39,185 nucleotides of DNA from an uncultured Mollicutes bacterium (GCA_900543055.1 UQQI01000009.1:1-39185); one strand, 5' to 3'; positions 8,234 to 18,815 are shown, numbered from the stretch's first letter. Notes: generated from the letters alone by a model not told the origin. Numbers and translations are program-made.

Positions 8234-8884
8234 CTATAAAATTTCTACATCTTCATTGTTTGTTTCGTCAGTTGTATTTTTATTACTAACTTTGGCAGTC
8301 TTTGGAGAACGTAATTTTATTTGTTTTTTACGTTTCTTTGAATTATTAACTTCATTTACTAAAGTTTCATCATATTTAAGCATAATAATAAACTCATAAA
8401 CTTGATAGATAAATACAACCATAATTGGTAAAAGAACTAATAGTAAGAAACCAACTCTACTTTCAAGTACACTTAAAATAGAACCTAAATTATTATAAAC
8501 TGTAGAATATTTTCCAAGAACTCTAGAACTTGCTACATTAATAGTTGTATTGGATAAACTAACAGTATACAATGCACTATAGTCATCTTCTTTTACATCA
8601 GCTACTACTGCACTTCTAACAATATAATTATCATTAAGTACTGCATAATAGTAAATTAAATCTCCTTTATGAATATCATTAGAATTCTTAACTACTAACA
8701 AATCACCTTTTTTTGTATCTTTAACATTTTTCTCAGCAATTAAATCAATATTAGCAAATGAATAATCACCAAACTGAGTATATCCATACTTATTCTTACA
8801 AAGAACAAACATTGTTACTAAAACAACATAAATAATTATAATAACTTCAACAAATGACCAAACCCAATTTAATACTTTTCTCAT
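8234..8884 (-). CDS. SipW-like protein lacking the catalytic serine and histidine
   Basis: The ATG at 8884 has a GGTGG site six bases upstream; the longer frame from 8932 lacks one. The 216-residue protein has the SipW layout: N-terminal membrane helix (about 9-28), 'KYGYTQFGDYSFANIDLI', 'KKGDLLVVKNSNDIHKGDLI', 'NYIVRSAVV', a second helix (about 144-164) and a basic cytoplasmic tail ('NSKKRKKQIKLRS'). In active SipW enzymes the first motif carries S-G-S-M and the last T-H-R; here they are replaced by 'FANID' and 'VRS'. It therefore looks like a pseudo-peptidase, perhaps a scaffold or regulator for surface-protein processing. It follows the giant protein gene and is the last gene of its operon. 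Confidence 0.68.
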   Translation of the reverse strand: MRKVLNWVWSFVEVIIIIYVVLVTMFVLCKNKYGYTQFGDYSFANIDLIAEKNVKDTKKGDLLVVKNSNDIHKGDLIYYYAVLNDNYIVRSAVVADVKEDDYSALYTVSLSNTTINVASSRVLGKYSTVYNNLGSILSVLESRVGFLLLVLLPIMVVFIYQVYEFIIMLKYDETLVNEVNNSKKRKKQIKLRSPKTAKVSNKNTTDETNNEDVEIL

Positions 8885-8936
8885 ATAATACCACCTTATT
8901 CTAATAATAACACACATATTAAAGTTATACAATCAA

Positions 8937-11900
8937 TTATGTTTTTTTCTTAACAATTACATATTGAACATCACTATCAATTAATTGATTATTATCATAC
9001 AACTTAAATACTAATTTATACGTTCCACTAGTAAATTCATCATTTAAGTCAAAATAGAATTTATAACTATTAGAAAGTCCCATATTTAATAATACTTCAT
9101 TACCACTATAAACTGTCATATTATTTTTAAACAAATTATTAAATGGAATAGACTCAAACTTAGAAGAATCACTACTAGATATATCTCTTTTTAATATCTC
9201 TAATCTTATATTAGGATTGTTAAGTGATGAAGTATACTTAACATCATAAACATTTCTATTAATTCCTGCTAAATTAAGATGCGTATCTCCATCAATCACT
9301 TTATATTTATCATCTGTATTAACTATGATTGTATCATTAGAACTTACAACATGAACAATAAAATCTTTTGATACAGAATTTTTAATATCAGAATTATGAA
9401 GACCATCTTCACTAGCAAATAAAGTATAACGCATAGTATAAACACCACTAGGTAAATCTTTACCAACACTAATATTTAATTTTTTATTTAAATTAGATAC
9501 TTTTCCAGCAAGTCTTATTCTAAATACTCCATCACTATCAGCAAAGTAATCAACTCCATCAATTCTAATAGATGAACTTGAAAGCAAACTAGAACTTACA
9601 ATTTCTCCATCATTTGAATAGAACGAAACATTAAGACCCATGTTATTAGATTCATAATTAGTATCAATTATAGACTGTCTATTTTCAGTTTGATCATAAT
9701 TAATATGTGTAGAATAATTAACCTCATCTGTAATGTTGTAGTATAAATACTCTTCATTATTTAAAATATTTTGTTCAAGAATAGCATTACTTTGATCGTA
9801 TGTATTGTAATTCATAATACCTTGTCTAATACCTAAAACACTATACACACTTCTGCCTTCACTATTTCTAAGTTCAAATAGCATAGAATTATCAAGATGA
9901 GTACCTGTCTGATTAGAATTTTTTAAATCGAAAATAAATATAAATTCTTCATCGACAAGTCCATCTGAATAATATTTCTTATTAGCCTCTGCATCATTAT
10001 ATCTATTATTTTTATTAACAGAACCCATTTTTATAAAATCACTAAGACTATATGATATTTCTCCATCACTCTCGAGTTGCCTTAATGAATTATCATAAAT
10101 ATCTTGCGTTATCTCATACAAGTAATATTCAGGTCTACTAGAATTTTGACCAAAATCAAGCATTGTAATCATAGTACCTACAGGAAGTGGATTATTTGTT
10201 GTTAATACATGATAATAATCATTATTAATACCATAAGCATTTTCAAACTTACTAGCATTAGCAATTAATGAATAATATGCAGTAAACTGACTCTTATTAG
10301 TAATATTTACAAGTGTAGTTGATGGCATCTCATATCTTTTATCATATGTAATGGACGCATCATAACTATCGGCATCATTATATTTCTTTGACATTATATC
10401 AACAGAAATAGTGATAAGTTGAATCTTGTAATCAATCTCATTAATTGGAGTTGCAGCCTGTAACATAATAACAACTTTTCCCATTGGACCATTACGAGAA
10501 ATATTCTTAGCATGATACAAATAAAACATAAGAGATGGAGCAATCTTTCTACTATCAGTTAAATACTCACTTGTACCAGTATATTTTCCAGTACCTTCAC
10601 TAATAAATTTAGTAGTTCCATAACTTGTCCACTCTTGAGTCTCACTCTTAATAGATAAACCTAAAATGTTATTTGCATCCTCTTCAGTTTTACCAATACG
10701 AGGAACTTCTGCTGAATCAACTAAACTTACATCTTTAACTAACTCTTCACTATTGAATCCTAAAATATTAAATGATGTATCACCATCAGCAAAATCAAGC
10801 ATTTGTAACTCATAAGTACCAAGAGTTGAATATTTAGAAGCATTAAGAGTTATATTGTAATTAATTGCTGACAATCCAATTACCCAACGATATCCCGTAT
10901 CTCCTACTGGCGTAGGATCAATGTATGCTGTATTTACAACTGAATAATCATCACTCAAAGTATTAGAATAGAAACCATCCTTTGTAATATCATGATTAAC
11001 ACTATGAAGTCCTAAAACATAACTACCACCAATAATAGCAAGACCAGCGTTTCCAGTATCACCATAAGATATTTTTTCATCATAAACACCAAATCTATAA
11101 GCTCCATTAGATGATGTATACATTCCAAGAAAACTCATACCCGTAACTTTACCATAAGCAGTTGCTGCCTGATTAATAGAAATATTTAAATTTTGATTAG
11201 GAGACATATAAATTCTATTATCAACATTCTTTGTAACTTTCTTAGTATCATCATCAATTGTAACAGTAGCTGGACTTATTTTATTATTCTCTTCTATTCC
11301 ACTATATAACTCTTTTAACATATTTGCATTGTGTTGTAATAAAAGAGTTGAATTATTTAAAACATTTAATTTATCAATCATATTAAATGAATATAAAATA
11401 TCACTATACTCATTAGTACGGTCTGTTGTACCAACTAATTCAATAAATGATGACTTAATCGTTAATTCATCTGCTCTTTGAATAGAAATACTCTTATTTG
11501 GTTTTTGTTTGCTACCCAAATCTGTAACATTAATTATAGAAGTACCAGATGAAGATGAAGCATTACCTGAACCAAAAATACTACCATTAATAATAAACTC
11601 ATGATTATTTTTTATATAATTATTACCATTAATATCAACTGTTATTCCATCAGTTACTGAAATAAAGCTCCAGTCATAAGTCTCACTTGCATTAGCATTA
11701 GACTCTCCTCCACCAAATACTGTACCACTAATAATAATATCTGTCTCTTTTAATTTTTTCTCACTAACAGCATCAGTTCCTATATTTGTGTCTGTTGTGC
11801 CAGTAACTTTTGCCATCTTTGCTCCTCCATAGACATTTCCATGAATAATTGCTCCAACAATATTAACTACTGCTTTAGATGTATTAGACGAACTACCGGA

Positions 11901-14900
11901 GTCTGCTGCATTTCCTCCTCCAAATACACATCCTGCATTAGGAGCAACACTAGTTTCAGTACCAATTACAGTACCATCATCAATAGTTACAGAAGTATTA
12001 GAAGAAACAATTGCACTTGCTCCATTTCCACCAGCAAATAAATTACCAGAAACACTACCAGATGATACGAATACTTCAGTATTACCATTTACTTCTCCTT
12101 GATTACCTCCACCATAAACATTGTTAGAAACATCAGTTGAAGTTAAACGAAGATAAGTACTTCCTGTAACCTTTGCAGCATTACCTCCACCATATATATT
12201 AGTAGCAGTTGAATTAGAAATATTTAACTTTGTAGAATTAACTACTGCTTCATTTCCTCCTCCATATATTGTTCCATAACTACCATAATTTAAATCAATA
12301 TCGCTACTTCCAAGTTCTCCTCCAAGGTTATTTCCGCCATATAAGTTTCCAATAAATAAACCTGCTGGATCATACGAAATTATATTAAATTTATCTTGCG
12401 TATTTTTTGTAAGTATTTCAAAGTTAAAAGTATAACTTCCTCCATTTGCTTTTAAAGGATTTGTTCCATAATTTCTATTTATATGATTAAATGAATAGAT
12501 ATCGCCATCTTTTTTTATTTCTGTGGAGCTATAATTTGAATAAAGTATAGAATTTGGAATATATAACGAAGCATCCCACTCATTAATATCTTTACTTGTG
12601 TTATTTGTTAATGTAATAGTTAAATTTGCATATGTAATATAACCTGGATGACTATTTTCTCTCCAGTCCGATGCAGATACACTTTTATTTATATTTAAAG
12701 TATACCTATCTGTTGTAGTTGCACTTTGTTCACTAGGTGTATTAATAGTTGCAGATGTAATAGTACCAGTCTCATTAGAGCCACCATATAGTCCTGAGAT
12801 AAATCCTCTAGAAATATTTGTATTAGTTGTAACAACTCCTGCTTGGTTTCCACCACCAAATACATTTCCAATTATTCCACCATCAATATCTAAGTTAGAA
12901 GTAGTTGCCTCAGCATTATCTCCGCCACCAAAAACATCACCAATATCTGTATCTTTTGATTTAAGGGTTGTAGTACCAACACTTCCACCCTGATTATTAC
13001 CTCCATATAATGAAGTTAACTTAGAGTTGCTAACTGAAACATTTGTTGTTGAAACATCTCCACTTATATTAGAACCACCAAAAACTTTATTCATTGTAGA
13101 AGTATCTATTAAAACTTTAGAATCTGTAAGACCAGCTTCTCTACCTCCTCCATAAACATCATTTGCAGAAATATTTGAAATAACTACATTTGACGTTTTA
13201 GAAGATGCCTTGTTACCTCCACCATATATATCACCAGTTACTTTAACATCAGTTAAATTAACATTGGTAGTATTAGTTGTTCCAGCAATATTATTTCCCC
13301 CATAAACATACCCAAGAGTCCCTGCAGTTGCTTCTATATTAGATGTTGTTACACCACCTTTTTCATTAGATCCACCATATAAATTTGATATTTCTCCACC
13401 TTTTACATAAATATTTGTTGTAGTCTGACCTGTTTTATTACCACCGCCAAACAAATCACCAATAACACCATTGTTAACATATATTGTATCAGTCTTTGAT
13501 GGAGTTCCTGCATTATCAAAGCCACCAAATACACGTCCAATATTACCATTGTTTATAGTTACAGTAATATCACCATATGTATATGGAACTTGTGTAGCAG
13601 TTCCTTTTCCACCACCAAATACAGAGTTAGCTATAGTTCCCTTATTAACAGTAACCGAAGTAGAACCATCTCTATTTACAGAACCATAGGCACTACCACC
13701 ATAAACATTTCCTTTTATCGTAGGAGAATTAGTACTTTCATTATTTCCTATAATAACAGTTGTATTTTGTCCAACTACAGTTGAAGAACCTTCTCCTCCA
13801 CCATAGACATCAGTACCAACTTCTCCTCCATTTATAGTAACCGTAGCACTTCCTTTTACAGTACCATTAGCCCTAGAGCCACCATATATCGATCCATTAA
13901 CAACACCAGCTTTTTGAATTATATATGCATCTGACTGCGTGCCTGTTGTACTTGCACTAGTTTTTCCATTACCAATATTATTTCCACTGCCATAAACATT
14001 ATTCTTTATAGTTCCACCTAAAATTTCTACTGTAGAATCTTTACTTCTATTAGTATCAAAACCAACAAATCCATAATTTCCTCCACCATAGACATTTCCA
14101 TTTATAACAGTGTTATCATTAATAATTACGTGAGAACTATAAACTTTTCCAGCATCACTTCCACCAGTTATCCCATTTCCTGCCCCAAATACACTCCCAT
14201 GTTCTGCATTAAAATGATTTCCACTAGTGTCTGAAGAACCAATTACAGAATTTCCTCCAATATATAGTAAAGTACTTCCACTAAGTTGTCCATCTTCACT
14301 GTATCCATTATAAGCATTAGAACCACCAAAAACATTATATCCAACTGTTCCACCAGTAATTGAAACTATTCTATTACCATAACTTGTAGTAGTAGCAGCA
14401 CCTCCATATACAGAATTTGCGTAGCCTCCCAACATATAAAATGCTGTCGAATTTGTAGACAGATTAGTTTCGACGCAAGGACCTCCATTTAAAGAATTCA
14501 CTTCTCCTCCAAGCATAGTAAGACGACGAAGTGAATTTGAGTAATGAGTTCCTGATCGCCCTCCAACATATATGCCATAAGCTGATTCATTAGAATTAAG
14601 TACTAAATTATTACCACTTTTATAAACTCCATATCTTCCACTTTTTATTACCATATCAGAAGATGGAGTTACTTTATCATCACTATTATAATTACCAGCA
14701 ATAGATGCTAAAGCATTAAAGTAAACAGAAAGTTTTGTATTATCATTATTAACTCTATCATAATCACTTCCATATACCATTTGTGCATGCACATAGTAGC
14801 TGTTACTACTACCAATTCCATATGCAGTAAGTAAAGCATTGTACACACCACTCTCAACAATTACTTTATATGTTTCATAATTAGTTGAACTTCCTCTATT

Positions 14901-17468
14901 AGATGTTCCAATAATTGTATTTAAATTTTTATAATAATTTCTAGGATTTGTATGGAGAATATTTCTACCAACTTTCAAATTATAAGAACTTGCATTTAAT
15001 GCATATTTTGTATTTATAGTCTCGCTAACACTATTACTATTTTGACCATTAATATAGACATTTTCAATAGTCATATCAGCTCTTAAATTCATAGAATCAC
15101 TTGATACTGCTAAATATCTACTAGAGGAAATACTACTTCCATCATAAGATGCAGTTATTGTCATTGGTTTAGATGTACTTAGATAATTACTTAAATTACC
15201 ACTATTACTTAAAAGTAAAATATTGGTGTCCCTTGTAACTAAATAATATAATCTTTCTTTATCTAAATTATCATAATTTGATGAATAGGAATCACTATTT
15301 TGAATTAATTTATAAGTATCTCCATAACTACAAGAAGCAACACTACAGTTTTGACCTCGACCATTATAAAATAAACTCTTATCATCAAAACTCATCATAT
15401 CAAATTTATAAAAATAACCAGTTGTATTAAATGCCTCACGAAGTTCCTTATGACAAATTTCATAAGAATCACCTTTTTTATGAACTGTATTAATTGGTGC
15501 CTGTTTTTCATCAATATATGTAGAATCATCCCACCATCCACCTGAATTTCTTTTTGTCAATGTTACATAAGTAAGTGACATATCAGGTGTATCATAATCA
15601 ACTTTAACATAATATGTACATCCTTCATTATTAGAACAAGTTGTATTATTCATGTATTTAAGTGACTGAGTTGTAGTTGTAGAACCAAACCATCCTGTAC
15701 TTGTTGTTGTTTCTATTATATAACCAGTATATCTGCTTCCTCTACTCGCAACTCTTTTCTCATAGTACTCAACACCACTTTGAAACTCATATAGGTCATC
15801 ATCATAATACTTAGTTTCACATACATCTTCATAAAGAGGAACCTTTCTCATACCAGCACTATATAAATCACTAGAACTAGAACTAATATTAGCACTATCC
15901 CATATAGCATACATTTCAATACTAATCTTATCTGTTCCACTAACTGGTATAGTTAAATATCTAGTATAAGTATCATTATCAAAACTCAAAACTCCTCCAT
16001 TATAAGAAGTGTTCCATCCATAAAATCCCATTTTTTTTGGTCTTGCACTAAACGGATTATCTATAAGTTCAATTTTTACTTTACCATCAACTATAGGATA
16101 ATATTTATAATAAATATACTTAGTCTCACTCTCAGTAGGTGATACATGTCCAACTAAACTAGAATCATTATAATCTTCTCCAGAATAAGAAATTGCAATT
16201 GGTACTAAATTACTACTAGAATACTTTTCACTATAAGTTGGTAATGCACCACTTGTAACCTCACTATAATTAAGCCCCATATAATAATTCCAACTAGATT
16301 CCAAATCATTAACATAAACAACGCCATTGCTTATACCAGAAGCATGAATTGGAATATCACCATTAACTCTACTGGTCATACTAAAAGTTTTCATAATAGG
16401 AGCAACACTATTATTATTACTATTATTAACTGCCTTTTTCTCATAAGCTAAACACTTAAAAGTATTATCTATAAATTCAAAATAATAATCACTATCATTA
16501 AAACTATTTAATTCTGATAAAATATCATCAGTACTAACTTCTTTATCATCTAAATAATACTTATTATTATTAAAATAATAATTATTTTTAACACTACCTT
16601 CTCCATTAATATTAAATAAAAAATCACTTGCTTCATAATTATTACTATTAATATTTAATATAATATTACTTATTTCACTATTTAAACTATATGAAAAAGA
16701 TGCAATATTATCTTTATACTTAGTATTAAAATTATTATTTAAATATATATTATATGCATTAATTTTTTTATCTAAATAACCACTAAATCCTCCAATATAA
16801 GTATTTTTATCATATAAAGTATCACTTATATCTATAACAGAATTATTAATACTTATATTTTTAAATGTACTAAGAATATCACTTGTATTATCACTACTAT
16901 CATCTACTAAAGAAACACCACTAATAGTACCTATTCTCATATTATTAGAACTATCTTTTACTTTAATATTAATATTAGAAATATTTAAATTACTAATAGT
17001 CGCATTTTTAGTAGTAGAAAATATTCCATAATAATCAATTGAATCATATGTATTAGGATTATCTATTAAAATATTATTTAAAGAGTAACCATTACCATCA
17101 AAATTACCCATAAATATATTTTCATTATCACTTAAAATATTACCAATACTAGTAAAACTATGATTATCAAAGTCAATATCATTACTTAATTTATAATACT
17201 TATCTTTGTAAAGATTAGCATCGTTTCCTTCTATTAAATTCTTAAAGTAAATAAATTCACTACCATTACTTATTAAATATGGATTATCAATTGTCCCATT
17301 ACCACTAGAAAAAGATGTAGCAATACTTACTCCATCCCATTTATCTTCATTTGCTAATGTAGTTCTATCTACTATAAAACTATATATGAAATATATAAAA
17401 AGAAGCAAAATAAGAGTAGCAAAAATACTAATAAAAATTTTTCTTTTATGATTAATATACTCTTTCAC
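8937..17468 (-). CDS. Giant beta-solenoid surface protein with Y/F-G-G loop repeats (2843 residues)
   Basis: A GTG start with a GGAAGTG site begins a protein with a basic N-terminus and one membrane segment (residues about 11-33). Residues about 50-135 resemble a GLUG-type region ('GNGTIDNPYLI', 'GNFDGNGYSLNNI'). Residues about 470-525 resemble an InlB B-repeat ('FYGWNTSYNGG'). Cysteines cluster between about 545 and 710. Residues about 1015-1970 hold 29 copies of a '[VIL]-[YF]-G-[GAS]-[GNSA]' loop, mostly 24-26 residues apart in the centre: a beta-solenoid. A CBM2-like sandwich (about 1585-1705, 'GYITYANLTITLTNN') is inserted between two loops. No LPxTG motif or C-terminal membrane helix is visible, so anchoring is by the N-terminus or through partners. 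It is flanked by an active and a dead SipW-like gene. Probably a very large adhesin or fibre-tip protein; binding partner unknown. Confidence 0.85.
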   Translation of the reverse strand: MKEYINHKRKIFISIFATLILLLFIYFIYSFIVDRTTLANEDKWDGVSIATSFSSGNGTIDNPYLISNGSEFIYFKNLIEGNDANLYKDKYYKLSNDIDFDNHSFTSIGNILSDNENIFMGNFDGNGYSLNNILIDNPNTYDSIDYYGIFSTTKNATISNLNISNINIKVKDSSNNMRIGTISGVSLVDDSSDNTSDILSTFKNISINNSVIDISDTLYDKNTYIGGFSGYLDKKINAYNIYLNNNFNTKYKDNIASFSYSLNSEISNIILNINSNNYEASDFLFNINGEGSVKNNYYFNNNKYYLDDKEVSTDDILSELNSFNDSDYYFEFIDNTFKCLAYEKKAVNNSNNNSVAPIMKTFSMTSRVNGDIPIHASGISNGVVYVNDLESSWNYYMGLNYSEVTSGALPTYSEKYSSSNLVPIAISYSGEDYNDSSLVGHVSPTESETKYIYYKYYPIVDGKVKIELIDNPFSARPKKMGFYGWNTSYNGGVLSFDNDTYTRYLTIPVSGTDKISIEMYAIWDSANISSSSSDLYSAGMRKVPLYEDVCETKYYDDDLYEFQSGVEYYEKRVASRGSRYTGYIIETTTSTGWFGSTTTTQSLKYMNNTTCSNNEGCTYYVKVDYDTPDMSLTYVTLTKRNSGGWWDDSTYIDEKQAPINTVHKKGDSYEICHKELREAFNTTGYFYKFDMMSFDDKSLFYNGRGQNCSVASCSYGDTYKLIQNSDSYSSNYDNLDKERLYYLVTRDTNILLLSNSGNLSNYLSTSKPMTITASYDGSSISSSRYLAVSSDSMNLRADMTIENVYINGQNSNSVSETINTKYALNASSYNLKVGRNILHTNPRNYYKNLNTIIGTSNRGSSTNYETYKVIVESGVYNALLTAYGIGSSNSYYVHAQMVYGSDYDRVNNDNTKLSVYFNALASIAGNYNSDDKVTPSSDMVIKSGRYGVYKSGNNLVLNSNESAYGIYVGGRSGTHYSNSLRRLTMLGGEVNSLNGGPCVETNLSTNSTAFYMLGGYANSVYGGAATTTSYGNRIVSITGGTVGYNVFGGSNAYNGYSEDGQLSGSTLLYIGGNSVIGSSDTSGNHFNAEHGSVFGAGNGITGGSDAGKVYSSHVIINDNTVINGNVYGGGNYGFVGFDTNRSKDSTVEILGGTIKNNVYGSGNNIGNGKTSASTTGTQSDAYIIQKAGVVNGSIYGGSRANGTVKGSATVTINGGEVGTDVYGGGEGSSTVVGQNTTVIIGNNESTNSPTIKGNVYGGSAYGSVNRDGSTSVTVNKGTIANSVFGGGKGTATQVPYTYGDITVTINNGNIGRVFGGFDNAGTPSKTDTIYVNNGVIGDLFGGGNKTGQTTTNIYVKGGEISNLYGGSNEKGGVTTSNIEATAGTLGYVYGGNNIAGTTNTTNVNLTDVKVTGDIYGGGNKASSKTSNVVISNISANDVYGGGREAGLTDSKVLIDTSTMNKVFGGSNISGDVSTTNVSVSNSKLTSLYGGNNQGGSVGTTTLKSKDTDIGDVFGGGDNAEATTSNLDIDGGIIGNVFGGGNQAGVVTTNTNISRGFISGLYGGSNETGTITSATINTPSEQSATTTDRYTLNINKSVSASDWRENSHPGYITYANLTITLTNNTSKDINEWDASLYIPNSILYSNYSSTEIKKDGDIYSFNHINRNYGTNPLKANGGSYTFNFEILTKNTQDKFNIISYDPAGLFIGNLYGGNNLGGELGSSDIDLNYGSYGTIYGGGNEAVVNSTKLNISNSTATNIYGGGNAAKVTGSTYLRLTSTDVSNNVYGGGNQGEVNGNTEVFVSSGSVSGNLFAGGNGASAIVSSNTSVTIDDGTVIGTETSVAPNAGCVFGGGNAADSGSSSNTSKAVVNIVGAIIHGNVYGGAKMAKVTGTTDTNIGTDAVSEKKLKETDIIISGTVFGGGESNANASETYDWSFISVTDGITVDINGNNYIKNNHEFIINGSIFGSGNASSSSGTSIINVTDLGSKQKPNKSISIQRADELTIKSSFIELVGTTDRTNEYSDILYSFNMIDKLNVLNNSTLLLQHNANMLKELYSGIEENNKISPATVTIDDDTKKVTKNVDNRIYMSPNQNLNISINQAATAYGKVTGMSFLGMYTSSNGAYRFGVYDEKISYGDTGNAGLAIIGGSYVLGLHSVNHDITKDGFYSNTLSDDYSVVNTAYIDPTPVGDTGYRWVIGLSAINYNITLNASKYSTLGTYELQMLDFADGDTSFNILGFNSEELVKDVSLVDSAEVPRIGKTEEDANNILGLSIKSETQEWTSYGTTKFISEGTGKYTGTSEYLTDSRKIAPSLMFYLYHAKNISRNGPMGKVVIMLQAATPINEIDYKIQLITISVDIMSKKYNDADSYDASITYDKRYEMPSTTLVNITNKSQFTAYYSLIANASKFENAYGINNDYYHVLTTNNPLPVGTMITMLDFGQNSSRPEYYLYEITQDIYDNSLRQLESDGEISYSLSDFIKMGSVNKNNRYNDAEANKKYYSDGLVDEEFIFIFDLKNSNQTGTHLDNSMLFELRNSEGRSVYSVLGIRQGIMNYNTYDQSNAILEQNILNNEEYLYYNITDEVNYSTHINYDQTENRQSIIDTNYESNNMGLNVSFYSNDGEIVSSSLLSSSSIRIDGVDYFADSDGVFRIRLAGKVSNLNKKLNISVGKDLPSGVYTMRYTLFASEDGLHNSDIKNSVSKDFIVHVVSSNDTIIVNTDDKYKVIDGDTHLNLAGINRNVYDVKYTSSLNNPNIRLEILKRDISSSDSSKFESIPFNNLFKNNMTVYSGNEVLLNMGLSNSYKFYFDLNDEFTSGTYKLVFKLYDNNQLIDSDVQYVIVKKKT
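11560..14415 (-). repeat. Coding repeat block: 29 solenoid loops within the giant surface protein
   Basis: On the plus strand this appears as recurring CCTCC(A/T)CC-A-TA(T/A)A blocks, which encode the '[VIL]-[YF]-G-G-[GNS]-N' loop. Twenty loops precede the CBM2-like insert and nine follow. The ten central spacings (about 13540-12770) are 24, 25 or 26 residues. Loop sequences differ from one another, so this is an old repeat array rather than a recent tandem expansion. Confidence 0.8.
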
Positions 17469-17484
17469 TACTCTTCACTTCCTT

Positions 17485-18699
17485 CTAATAACTTTTAATT
17501 TTAATCATTCTTTCAATTTTATCTAATTCAAAAACGTGTTTATTATCAAACCTATTAGAAACTTTCTTCATAAATTCTATTAAAGTTTTAATTTGTTTAA
17601 TACTATATGTATCTGCTTTCTTTATAGTTTTAAATCTATTTTCATTATCTATTAGAACTTTATATTTTAATATCTTATAAATACCATCAAACATTTCATC
17701 ATCATTATATAGTATAGCATAAGTAAGTAATCTAAAGAAAACATGTAATGGACAATCATATATTCTATTTCTAATAGTTTCTGTTAACCCTACTCTTTCT
17801 AAATCATAATCATATATTTCTGTAAATGTAGGATTTTCTATTGTATGAACTAACTCAAAAGTATTTCTATTTAGTGCTAGAAAACATAATTTATAAACAT
17901 ATTGATACTTAGTGACCCACTTCTTATTCATTCTTGCTTTTTGTACATGATTCTTTTTACATTTTAGAATTGAAACAACTAAGTCTATTGTATCTTTTTC
18001 TGTACTATTATTTTTTTCATTCTCGTCTGGATCATCCAAATATTCATCTTCATCTAATATTTCAATTGATTCTTCTTTCTTCACTTCTTCTTCATGACGT
18101 TTATTTAACTCTTCCATTTCACTAAATGAAATTGTAACTGTAAGACCACTTGATGGATCCTCATCCTTTTTAGGGCTACTAAACAAATCATCTGGTAATT
18201 TTTCTTTCATCTTAGTATCTTTTACAATATATTTTTTAACAATACCGTCAAAATTAATAAGTGCTAAAAAGATAAATAATATTAAGAATATAGCAATTGA
18301 TTTTAGAATAAAACTTGGAGAAACTATAAGCGATACCTTACCGATAATTTGCCCTTTATTAATAGGCTCATCAGCCATATTATTAGCGTCTCCTTTTAAA
18401 ATATATTTATTATTATTCATACTAATAAGTCTATGAGTTATAATTGCTCCATCATTGCTCTTATAAGTAACAACATCATTTAATTTAACTTTATCAGTTA
18501 CTTTAACAAAAACAATATCATCAACTTCTATCTCAGAAGACATAGATCCTGACGCTACAACAAAATAAGTATATCCAAAAATATTTGCATAATCTTTCTT
18601 CATAATATCAGTTGCAACAAAAGTATAAACACTAACAATAACTAGTAACACCAAAAAACTGGATGCAACATATTTTAATATATTTTTAAGAGTTTTCAT
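17485..18699 (-). CDS. sipW: Signal peptidase I, SipW type, with a long cytoplasmic extension
   Basis: The N-terminal half is an S26B peptidase: membrane helix at about 9-30, catalytic serine in 'VVASGSM' (Ser52), histidine in 'IITHRL' (His89), acidic box 'GDANNMADE' (Asp104, Asp110) and a second helix at about 131-150. The remaining 250 residues are cytoplasmic and unusual for the family: an acidic linker ('EILDEDEYLDDPDENE') and then a mainly helical, Lys/Tyr/Phe-rich domain from about residue 235 that I do not recognise. A GGTGGA site precedes the ATG. It is the first gene of the unit encoding the giant solenoid protein, 16 bases upstream of it, so that protein is a likely substrate. The extension could recruit this protease to a cytoplasmic partner such as the AAA+ ATPase; this is inference. 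Confidence 0.85.
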   Translation of the reverse strand: MKTLKNILKYVASSFLVLLVIVSVYTFVATDIMKKDYANIFGYTYFVVASGSMSSEIEVDDIVFVKVTDKVKLNDVVTYKSNDGAIITHRLISMNNNKYILKGDANNMADEPINKGQIIGKVSLIVSPSFILKSIAIFLILFIFLALINFDGIVKKYIVKDTKMKEKLPDDLFSSPKKDEDPSSGLTVTISFSEMEELNKRHEEEVKKEESIEILDEDEYLDDPDENEKNNSTEKDTIDLVVSILKCKKNHVQKARMNKKWVTKYQYVYKLCFLALNRNTFELVHTIENPTFTEIYDYDLERVGLTETIRNRIYDCPLHVFFRLLTYAILYNDDEMFDGIYKILKYKVLIDNENRFKTIKKADTYSIKQIKTLIEFMKKVSNRFDNKHVFELDKIERMIKIKSY

Positions 18700-18729
18700 C
18701 TATCCACCACATTCCTATTCTTTATGATA

Positions 18730-18735
18730 ATTATA
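18730..18735 (-). promoter_or_regulatory. Extended -10 promoter for the SipW/giant-protein unit
   Basis: The minus strand reads CTATGATATAATTATC, an extended -10 matching the one at 8188 in ten consecutive bases (TATGATATAATT core). No convincing -35 is visible. A leader of about 25 bases would carry the GTGGTGGA site of the signal peptidase gene. Confidence 0.55.
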
Positions 18736-18780
18736 TCATAGACATAAGCATAATTCTATAAGAAAGAAACAAAATAAATT

Positions 18781-18815
18781 AAAAAAAAAAAGATACTCAA
18801 ATATTATGAATATCT
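18781..18815 (-). terminator. Rho-independent terminator after the coiled-coil gene
   Basis: On the minus strand a 9-bp stem (AGATATTCA / TGAGTATCT, one G-T pair) with a 7-base loop is followed by a run of 11 T residues. It overlaps the TAG stop of the 18814-20442 gene. Confidence 0.75.

Noticed and set aside
11841..13784. Plus-strand open frames inside the giant surface gene (Ser/Thr/Asn-rich, up to 72 codons)
   Set aside because: They are antisense shadows of the repeated solenoid codons, with no ribosome binding sites and low-complexity products.
11560..14415. A CRISPR array or tandem DNA repeat, suggested by recurring CCTCC-ACC blocks
   Set aside because: The blocks are short, vary in sequence, keep a coding frame and correspond to G-G loops in one protein; there are no constant repeats with unique spacers and no cas genes.
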